A stretch of 64,000 bases of DNA, taken from assembly GCF_009911795.1 (NCBI RefSeq), contig NZ_CP047898.1, positions 186,001 to 250,000 of the forward strand. The letters are read 5' to 3'. The notes under the pieces are model-generated. The model ran no database searches and was not told the DNA's origin. It saw only the letters and a program-made list of their open reading frames with translations. The DNA is from Pseudarthrobacter psychrotolerans (GTDB taxonomy: Bacteria; Actinomycetota; Actinomycetes; Actinomycetales; Micrococcaceae). Position 1 is the first letter of the stretch. Each line of letters starts with the position of its first letter. Positions 8,052 through 14,160 of the stretch are shown here, in pieces. The translations under genes were made by a program, and so were the position numbers.

Positions 8052-9320
8052 ATGAAAGTTACAGTGATCGGTGGCGGATCCACCTACACCCCCGAACTGA
8101 CAGACGGATTTGCCCGTCTTTACGGCCAGCTTCCCATTGAGGAGCTATGGCTCGTTGACCCGGACGCCTCCCGGCTGGAGCTTGTGGCGGGCATCTCACG
8201 ACGGATCTTCGCCAAAGCAGGGCACCCGGGAAAAATCTTCACCACCAACGATGTGGCCGACGGCGTCAGGGACGCCGATATCGTTTTGCTCCAGCTCCGG
8301 ATCGGCGGACAGGCTGCCCGGCACACCGATGAGACGTTCCCGCACGCAGAACACTGCATCGGTCAGGAAACAACCGGACCGGGAGGGCTGGCCAAAGCCC
8401 TGCGGACAGTGCCGGTAGCCCTGGAAATCGCCGAAACCGTTCGCCGGCTGGCCAAACCTGAAGCCTGGATCATCGACTTCACCAACCCCGTGGGCATCGT
8501 CACGCGCGCCCTGCTGCAGGCAGGCCACCGCGCCGTGGGGCTGTGTAACGTCGCCATTGGTTTTCAGCGCAAATTCGCCGCCATGCTGGACGTCGCCCCG
8601 CAGGATGTCCAACTGGACCACGTGGGATTGAACCATCTGACCTGGGAAACGGGGGTGAAGGTACGATCCGACGGGGTCTTCCAGGATGTACTGCCGCGAA
8701 TGCTGGCGGAAAAACTGGACGCCCTGTCCGAGGATGTACATATGCCAGGGTCCCTCCTGACGTCGCAGCAGGCGGTGCCTTCCTACTACCTGCGCTACTT
8801 CTATGCACACGACCAAGTGCTTGGGGAACAGCTCACCCAACCCAGCCGCGCCCAGGCCGTCATGGGCATGGAAGCTGCACTATTGGCAAAATACGCTGAC
8901 ACGTCCGTGGATGTGAAGCCTGCGGAATTGGCCCTGCGCGGTGGCGCTTTCTACTCGGAAGCCGCCGTCGAACTAATGGCATCTCTGACCGGCAACCGCA
9001 CAGATATCCAGGTAGTCAATGTCCCCAACAACGGGGCCCTGCCATTCCTCCCGGATGACCACGTGGTCGAAGTTCCGGCCAGGGTCTCCGCATCAGGTAT
9101 GATCCTGCAGCCCGTTGCACCGCTTTCAGGCGAAATTGCGTCGCTGATTGGCCATGTAGCCGGTTATGAGCGGCTAGCCCTGGACGCCGCCATCCACGGC
9201 GGCCGTGACCGCGTCCTTCGGGCCATGCTCTCCCACCCCCTTGTTGGACAGTACGAAAGGGCCGAGAAGCTTACCGACGCCCTGCTGGCAGCAAACCACC
9301 AGCATTTGGCCTGGGCATGA
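8052..9320 (+). CDS. glycoside hydrolase family 4, 6-phospho-beta-glucosidase type
   Basis: GH4 enzymes cleave 6-phosphorylated glycosides by an NAD+- and divalent-metal-dependent oxidation/elimination mechanism. The start at 8052 gives the usual N-terminus MKVTVIGGGSTYTPELTDGF, a dinucleotide-binding motif. An earlier in-frame extension overlaps the permease and is not coding. Key sites are the NPVG motif, GLCNVAIGFQR with the metal-binding Cys, and GLNHLTW with the metal-binding His. The length of 422 residues is normal. The stop overlaps the kinase start. GH4 needs a phosphorylated substrate but the importer here is an ABC system that delivers free sugar. A cytoplasmic kinase, likely the next gene, would have to act first. 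Confidence 0.88.
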   Translation: MKVTVIGGGSTYTPELTDGFARLYGQLPIEELWLVDPDASRLELVAGISRRIFAKAGHPGKIFTTNDVADGVRDADIVLLQLRIGGQAARHTDETFPHAEHCIGQETTGPGGLAKALRTVPVALEIAETVRRLAKPEAWIIDFTNPVGIVTRALLQAGHRAVGLCNVAIGFQRKFAAMLDVAPQDVQLDHVGLNHLTWETGVKVRSDGVFQDVLPRMLAEKLDALSEDVHMPGSLLTSQQAVPSYYLRYFYAHDQVLGEQLTQPSRAQAVMGMEAALLAKYADTSVDVKPAELALRGGAFYSEAAVELMASLTGNRTDIQVVNVPNNGALPFLPDDHVVEVPARVSASGMILQPVAPLSGEIASLIGHVAGYERLALDAAIHGGRDRVLRAMLSHPLVGQYERAEKLTDALLAANHQHLAWA

Positions 9321-10366
9321 CAGCCATGAACCGGGGGGCAGCAGGCCGGTCCGAGAAAGTCGTGCTGGCAGTGGACGGCGGGAGTTCGAAGACCGACGTT
9401 GTCGTCCTGTCTCTTACCGGGCAACTGCTGGCACGACGGCGGGGTGAGGGGTCGAACCCCCAGATCGTGGGTTTGGACCGTTCGGTTGCAGTCATAGGCG
9501 AGCTGGTGAGTGAGGCCCTTGCCTCGACAGGGAACCGGCAGGCCGAGCGGACCGGCTTCTATTTGTCCGGAATGGACTTCACGGCTGAAATTGAAGCCTT
9601 TTACGCAGCCGTGTCAATACACGACTGGGCGCGTAGCCCGGCCGGTGTGCCACCCGTCGTCGAAAACGACCTGTTTGCGCTCTTGCGCGCCGGCACCGAC
9701 AGCTCCGATGCCGTCGCCGTGGTCTGCGGCACCGGCATCAATGCAGTCGGGATGCGCTCAGATGGCGCCACCGCTCGTTTTCCTGCCGTCGGCCAGATTG
9801 CCGGAGACTGGGGCGGAGGAGGCATGCTGGGTGTCCAGGCTTTGTGGCATGCTGCCCGCTCCGAAGATGGCCGCGGACCCAAAAGCCTTCTTGAACGGAC
9901 GGTCCCACAATCCTTCGGACTCTCCTCCGTGATGGAAGTGACCGAAGGCCTGCACCTCAACCGGATCCCCGCCCGGACGTTAGCGCACCTCACGCCGTTG
10001 CTTTTCGCTGCCGCGCAGTCGGGAGACAAACCGGCGCTGGAAGAGATCCAGCGACAGGCCCGGGAGATCGTTACCATGGCCACGACAGTCTTGCGGCGTC
10101 TGGACCTCCAGCAAGTCGCCATACCCATTGTGCTTGGGGGAAGCGTACTGGCCGCGGACCATCCACTCCTGACGGAGCCAGTGCGGTCCGGTCTGGAACT
10201 CAATGCGCCGCACGCGTTGATCCGACTTGTCCGAGATCCCCCAGTACTGGGCGCAGCCCTGTTAGTACTGGAGTCGGCGGGAGCGGAAGGTGCGGCGCTG
10301 GTCCGGGCGAAAAGGCAACTGCAGGCGGACCCGGTGCAGCGGGCTCCCGCTACACCGGTGGGCTAA
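9317..10366 (+). CDS. BadF/BadG/BcrA/BcrD-family ATPase, N-acetylglucosamine kinase-like sugar kinase
   Basis: A sugar kinase of the ASKHA fold, 349 residues. The phosphate-1 motif LAVDGGSSKTDVVVLSLTG is at residues 14-32, VVCGTGINAVG in the middle is phosphate 2, and GDWGGGGMLGVQAL follows. This arrangement is that of eukaryotic-type GlcNAc kinase and its bacterial relatives. The ATG at 9317 overlaps the GH4 stop as ATGA; an alternative ATG lies at 9326. Next to GH4 and a NagB-II-like gene it may phosphorylate imported GlcN/GlcNAc or the intact disaccharide. The sequence cannot decide which. Confidence 0.82.
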   Translation: MTAMNRGAAGRSEKVVLAVDGGSSKTDVVVLSLTGQLLARRRGEGSNPQIVGLDRSVAVIGELVSEALASTGNRQAERTGFYLSGMDFTAEIEAFYAAVSIHDWARSPAGVPPVVENDLFALLRAGTDSSDAVAVVCGTGINAVGMRSDGATARFPAVGQIAGDWGGGGMLGVQALWHAARSEDGRGPKSLLERTVPQSFGLSSVMEVTEGLHLNRIPARTLAHLTPLLFAAAQSGDKPALEEIQRQAREIVTMATTVLRRLDLQQVAIPIVLGGSVLAADHPLLTEPVRSGLELNAPHALIRLVRDPPVLGAALLVLESAGAEGAALVRAKRQLQADPVQRAPATPVG

Positions 10367-10471
10367 ACGATGCAGAGGGAGGCGGCTACTGGGAGTGTGC
10401 CACCTCCCTCCGTCGCCAACCTGCAATGAGGTGACTGACCACGCAACGGAGTCGCCGCCCTCGGAGTACCT

Positions 10472-10770
10472 GAGGACCGAATCCACGTCGAACACGGACT
10501 GACCGGCACCAACCCCGAAGGGCCAGGACTCAGCGAAGCCCCCGCCGCCTGCCGCGCTGGCGATTCCCTGGTCATCACCAAACTCGACCGGCTTGCCCGA
10601 TCCTTGCCCTATGCCTGGGCATCATTGAAGACCTCACCAAACGACACGTGAAGCTGAGCATTGGCGGGAACGTCCACGGCCCAAAGGATCCCGTCGGCTG
10701 GTCCCTCTTCACCGTCCTGGCCATGACGCCGATTTCGAATCCGACCTCATCCGGGCCAGCCCCCGCAGCG
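10472..10770 (+). pseudogene. serine recombinase (resolvase) central fragment with two frameshifts
   Basis: Three successive frames read as one degraded resolvase. The first has HGLTGTNPEGPGLSEAPAAC, then VITKLDRLARSLPYA; after a shift near 10608 comes GIIEDLTKRHVKLSIGG, then GPKDPVGWSLFTVLAM; after a second shift near 10722 comes ADFESDLIRAS. It matches the order of the better-preserved resolvase at 29415-29997. The N-terminal Ser region and C-terminal DNA-binding domain are missing. It separates the kinase gene from the SIS gene, so the amino-sugar locus has been cut or rearranged by a transposon. Confidence 0.75.
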
Positions 10771-10882
10771 ATCGACTACTACGCAACCATCAAGCTCGAC
10801 GGCGAAGGGCCGCTGACGGCTCCACGCCGCTTACCCTGCGCCACGGCCGCTCCTGAACCGGCACGAAGAAAAGGACACAGAA

Positions 10883-11977
10883 ATGACCATTACCCCAACT
10901 GCTGCTACAACACCGACCACAGTTCCCGGTGCATACATGCGCGCGGAGATCGCTGAACAGCCTTACCGCTGGCTCGACCTCATCGATTGGAAGCGCCCTG
11001 CCCTTGAAGCCGCCGCAGGGCTCATCCGCGAAGCAGAACCACAGCTGCTCGTCTTCGCAGCACGCGGGTCCAGCGACCATGCCGCAATTTACGGCCAATA
11101 CCTCGCCCACAATCTGCTTGGCGTCCCCGCACTCCTCGCAACGCCGAGCACGGTCACGGCCTTCGGCACTGAACTCAGGTATCCCGCCTCAGTCATGCTT
11201 GCCGTGTCCCAGTCGGGCGAGTCGCCCGATCTCCTGGACACCGTGCGTGCAGCAAAGCGAGCGGGAGTCCCTATCGTGGCGTTCACCAACAACGAGATGA
11301 GTCCCCTGGCCGCCCTCGGAGAGGTGCACGTTCCACTGATGGCGGGGGCAGAATTGTCAGTCGCCGCTACCAAGACCTACACCGCCGAACTGCTAACGCT
11401 CTACGTGGTGCTCTCCCTTGCCGCCGGCGTGGCGTGGAATGATGTTGCATCGCAGGTACGGATCGCCGTCAATGCAGCCACTTCGGTCCTCAAGAACACC
11501 GCCCCAATCGTGGCCGACCTCGCTGAGAAGCTCACAGCGGTTGAGCGGATCCTCGTGGTCGGCCGGGGCTATTCGATGTCAACGGCGAAGGAAGGCGCGC
11601 TCAAGCTCATGGAGACGAACGCCATCGCCGCGTCGGGGTGGAGCGCCGCAGATGCCACGCACGGGCCGCTCGGCCAGGTCGTCGAAAGCACCCCCGTGAT
11701 CGTGCTGACTGCGAGCCCCGCAGGCCGCGACTCCGTCGAACGGTTCGCCAGTGCCGCCGCCATACTTGGCGGCCGCATGATTATTGTCGGGCCCGGTGGC
11801 GACGATAACGCGGAGCATGTTCCCCTGGCCGCCCTCGACAGTGTAGGTCTCGACACGGCGCTTATTCCGCTGCTGGAGATCATCCCGCTCCAGCAGCTCG
11901 CCCTCGCCCTCTCCCTGGCAACAGGAAAGAACCCGGACCTGCCGGCCGGACTGAACAAAGTCACCAAAACCCTGTGA
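10883..11977 (+). CDS. SIS-domain sugar isomerase/deaminase, NagB-II-like (glucosamine-6-phosphate deaminase)
   Basis: The 364-residue product has two SIS domains like the isomerase half of GlmS but lacks the glutaminase domain. The first domain has FAARGSSDHAAIYGQYLAHN, VSQSGESPDLLDTVRAAKRA, and AGAELSVAATKTYTAEL; the second has VVGRGYSMSTAKEGALKLME and ATHGPLGQVV. Stand-alone double-SIS proteins in amino-sugar operons are NagB-II deaminases, converting glucosamine-6-P to fructose-6-P. It follows the resolvase scar and has no nagA neighbour. ACAGAAATG gives only a weak ribosome site. Confidence 0.8.
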   Translation: MTITPTAATTPTTVPGAYMRAEIAEQPYRWLDLIDWKRPALEAAAGLIREAEPQLLVFAARGSSDHAAIYGQYLAHNLLGVPALLATPSTVTAFGTELRYPASVMLAVSQSGESPDLLDTVRAAKRAGVPIVAFTNNEMSPLAALGEVHVPLMAGAELSVAATKTYTAELLTLYVVLSLAAGVAWNDVASQVRIAVNAATSVLKNTAPIVADLAEKLTAVERILVVGRGYSMSTAKEGALKLMETNAIAASGWSAADATHGPLGQVVESTPVIVLTASPAGRDSVERFASAAAILGGRMIIVGPGGDDNAEHVPLAALDSVGLDTALIPLLEIIPLQQLALALSLATGKNPDLPAGLNKVTKTL

Positions 11978-12017
11978 CTCCGAGGGCCGGGAAAACGGTA
12001 CGCGGCTGCTTGGACAG

Positions 12018-12200
12018 ATGCATCTGGCGGGGCTTCCCCGGGCAGCCCCGCCAGTTGTCAAGCAACGGGTGATCCTCTTTCTGGCCATCGCCGGGCCCTG
12101 GTTGGGTGGCTGGCTGATGGCCAGCATCCAGTACGAGTTGGCGCTGAAGGCCATCCACGGACTCGGCGGAGGATCTGGGGGTCGGGGACCATCTCGCGGA
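12018..12200 (+). pseudogene. degenerate duplicate of the small membrane protein at 12531-12941
   Basis: The frame reads VILFLAIAGPWLGGWLMASI, then QYELALKAIHGLGGGSGG. This corresponds position by position to LILFLAFAGAWLGGWAMASV, then QYEFALGAIKGLGGGSPE in the downstream gene. Nucleotide similarity is confined to about 12066-12180 versus 12650-12765. The N-terminal charged segment and the second membrane helix are missing. It is the stump of an older copy, cut off before the transposon end at 12281. Confidence 0.65.
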
Positions 12201-12280
12201 AAACTGGCGCTAAGCCGTCCCCGGGAGTCGCCGAACGGTATCGGTCGTCCGCAAGACACCCCCCGGAGCATGTTCCAAAA

Positions 12281-12305
12281 TGTCAGTTTCCGAAGTCGTC
12301 TGCAC
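12281..12305 (+). repeat. Tn402/Tn5053-type terminal inverted repeat (site A, left-end orientation)
   Basis: A 25-bp sequence beginning TGTCAGTTTC-CGAAGTCG and ending TCTGCAC. It matches the 25-bp ends of Tn402/Tn5053 transposons and class 1 integrons (TGTC-x-x-TTTCAGAAG-x-CG-x-CTGCAC). A second partial copy (ATGCGGAAGTACGG) follows at 12311-12324, as internal repeats do in that family. The outer TGTCA faces left, so the element would extend to the right. No transposase gene of this family is visible. Confidence 0.65.
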
Positions 12306-12530
12306 TGGATCATGCGGAAGTACGGGGCTGGTGTTCGCCAACCTGTTAGCGCGGGATCCTGTTCCGTTGTTCGTGATGGGCCGGCTCGACACGGTGGAGG
12401 ACGAGTTCAGGTTCAGACACGAGTTGGGCATGTGTGAGGGCTGCTGGGAGGGCTTCCCAATGACACACACGAGTCGGCCGCGGCTTCGAAGGATTCTGTG
12501 ACAGCGGTTCACAGACGAAGGAGCAACCTG

Positions 12531-12941
12531 ATGGCAGACAATCTCCCGGACGAACGGGAACTGACACGGAAAGAGATCGAAGCGGAGCAGTTGAATCGGC
12601 GGCATCTGGAAGAGGTCCGCCGGCGTGAGCCCGCCGTCGCAATGATAAGGATCCTCCTGATCCTTTTTTTGGCCTTCGCCGGGGCTTGGCTGGGTGGCTG
12701 GGCGATGGCGAGCGTCCAGTACGAGTTCGCCCTTGGCGCTATCAAGGGCCTTGGCGGAGGATCTCCGGAGGCGCAGGAACATTCGGCGTACTTGCTGACC
12801 GTGGGGCCGGTAATTCTCGCCGGACTCATGGCTTACTTTGGCTCCGCCAACTTTTTCGGCACGTTGGTTTCGTATGACAGGGTGGACTGGCTCTTCGCCT
12901 GGGCCGAGAAGACCGTATTTCGGAAAGGGGGCCAGGCATGA
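12531..12941 (+). CDS. small membrane protein of the mobile element, unknown function
   Basis: A 136-residue protein not recognised by name. An acidic/basic N-terminal segment (ERELTRKEIEAEQLNRRHLE) is followed by a membrane helix (ILLILFLAFAGAWLGGWAMA) and a second one around residues 85-105 (LLTVGPVILAGLMAYFGSA). The ATG at 12531 has GAAGGAG upstream; an earlier in-frame start looks unlikely. The stop overlaps the next start as ATGA. A truncated paralogue sits just upstream. Its place next to SSB and relaxase genes suggests a role in conjugation or element maintenance. Confidence 0.65.
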   Translation: MADNLPDERELTRKEIEAEQLNRRHLEEVRRREPAVAMIRILLILFLAFAGAWLGGWAMASVQYEFALGAIKGLGGGSPEAQEHSAYLLTVGPVILAGLMAYFGSANFFGTLVSYDRVDWLFAWAEKTVFRKGGQA

Positions 12942-13303
12942 GCATGATTCCGGGGCTGCACATCAAGGACGAGCGCGGGAAGAACATGATGATTCCCGTC
13001 GACAAGATCTCCTACATCACGCCCGAATCGGACGGCAAGACGCTGGTGGTCGGGCTTGTCGGGGGAGTGAGCAAGCGTGCCGTCCTTCCGGATCTGGGCG
13101 GGGCGCCGGCTCCTTGGCAGCAGGATAGCCGCGAGGAAATTGTGAAGCGGCTGCCCGAGGCGATCATGCGTGCCGGCGCCGCCCATAGCGCCGTGGCGGT
13201 CATCTCCCTCAATGCTTTCGAACTCACAACCGGCAACCCCACCACGCGAATCTTTACGTGGGAAGTGGAGATCGGCGAACAGTACCCGACTAGGGTCTAC
13301 TGA
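12938..13303 (+). CDS. conserved hypothetical protein coupled to the membrane protein
   Basis: A 121-residue soluble protein with no family I recognise. It has a beta-rich N-terminus (IPGLHIKDERGKNMMIPVDK, then ISYITPE) and ends FTWEVEIGEQYPTRVY. No membrane segment or signal peptide is visible. It overlaps the preceding gene by 4 bp, so the two are probably made together and may interact. A strong terminator closes the unit. Confidence 0.6.
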   Translation: MSMIPGLHIKDERGKNMMIPVDKISYITPESDGKTLVVGLVGGVSKRAVLPDLGGAPAPWQQDSREEIVKRLPEAIMRAGAAHSAVAVISLNAFELTTGNPTTRIFTWEVEIGEQYPTRVY

Positions 13304-13353
13304 CCGGCAGGGAAGGCAACGCCGGCGGCTGGTGCGCTGGTAGCGTTGATTCC

Positions 13354-13390
13354 GAAAAGGCCTCCATGTCCCCAACGTGGAGGCCTTTTC
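13354..13390 (+). terminator. rho-independent terminator after the two-gene membrane protein unit
   Basis: A perfect 13-bp stem GAAAAGGCCTCCA / TGGAGGCCTTTTC closes an 11-base loop. The A run on one side and T run on the other make it a bidirectional-type terminator. It ends the 12531-13303 unit and isolates the ssb gene. Confidence 0.85.
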
Positions 13391-13549
13391 GTCTGCCCGG
13401 ATTCGGTCGGTGCCGACTCATCCGGGTTCGCGTTCGAGCCGGTTTACATGGGTGAGCGTATGTCACACACCGTTCGGGATCCCCGGAGCGAACAGTGCGG
13501 TAGCGGGCACCAAACAGGTTGGTACCCACCGACTGAGGGAGCACCTGAC

Positions 13550-14014
13550 ATGGCTGGACGTCCAAGGCTCGATAAGCACACAGCAACGGGGAACCTCGTC
13601 GATGATCCGGTAACACGCGAGGTAAACGGATCGAAGCTCGTCACTTTCCGTCTGGCGGACACACCCCGGGTCTTTGACCGTGAGGCCAACGAATGGAAGG
13701 ACGGCGAAGCGGTCTTCTACGACGTCGCCGTGAAGAGCGTCCGGTTGGGGGAGAACGTCGTGGGCTCCCTCGCGAAAGGTAACCGGGCAACGGTCACGGG
13801 CAACTATGAGGCCGTCCCGTATGTAAACAAGGAAGGCAGCCCTGGCCTGAACCACAGGGTCTGGGCTGATGAAGTGTCTGCTTCGCTGGAGTTCGCCACG
13901 GTGGAGATCGCCCAAAACCAGAAACCGGGTCTCTGGGCCAAGGCGATGGACGCCCAAGTCGCTCCGGTCGATGTTGAACAGGCCACGGTTGACCGCGAAT
14001 GGGGCCTCGTCTAA
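13550..14014 (+). CDS. ssb: single-stranded DNA-binding protein
   Basis: A 154-residue OB-fold protein that coats single-stranded DNA, here probably the transferred strand or replication intermediates of the element. The family pattern is clear: ATGNLVDDPVTREVNGSKLV, then TFRLADTPR, and KGNRATVTGNYEA with VWADEVSASLEFA. I chose ATG 13550 because GAGGGAGCACC precedes it and the fold begins there. The C-terminus ends DREWGLV and lacks the acidic D-D-D-x-P-F tip of chromosomal SSB. This is common for element-borne copies and suggests it does not recruit host repair partners in the usual way. Confidence 0.85.
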   Translation: MAGRPRLDKHTATGNLVDDPVTREVNGSKLVTFRLADTPRVFDREANEWKDGEAVFYDVAVKSVRLGENVVGSLAKGNRATVTGNYEAVPYVNKEGSPGLNHRVWADEVSASLEFATVEIAQNQKPGLWAKAMDAQVAPVDVEQATVDREWGLV

Positions 14015-14037
14015 CCGGCAACTCCCCTCCGATTTTC

Positions 14038-14073
14038 CTGGCCCGTCGCAACGTTCTGGTTGCGGCGGGCCAG
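14038..14073 (+). terminator. hairpin after ssb
   Basis: A 15-bp stem CTGGCCCGTCGCAAC / GTTGCGGCGGGCCAG with one G-U pair closes the loop GTTCTG. No T run follows, so it may be a weak terminator or a processing site between ssb and the giant helicase gene. Confidence 0.55.
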
Positions 14074-14160
14074 AGGACGTTCAGCGAGGGGGTCGAAGAC
14101 TTCCCAACATTTGACATCCCGTTGGATGTACCCACGTTATGTAAACCTGAAAGGCCGAAG

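Noticed and set aside
3312..10770. One resolvase gene split by insertion of the sugar operon
   Set aside because: The two fragments overlap in the same part of the protein and belong to different resolvase subtypes, so they are not two halves of one gene.
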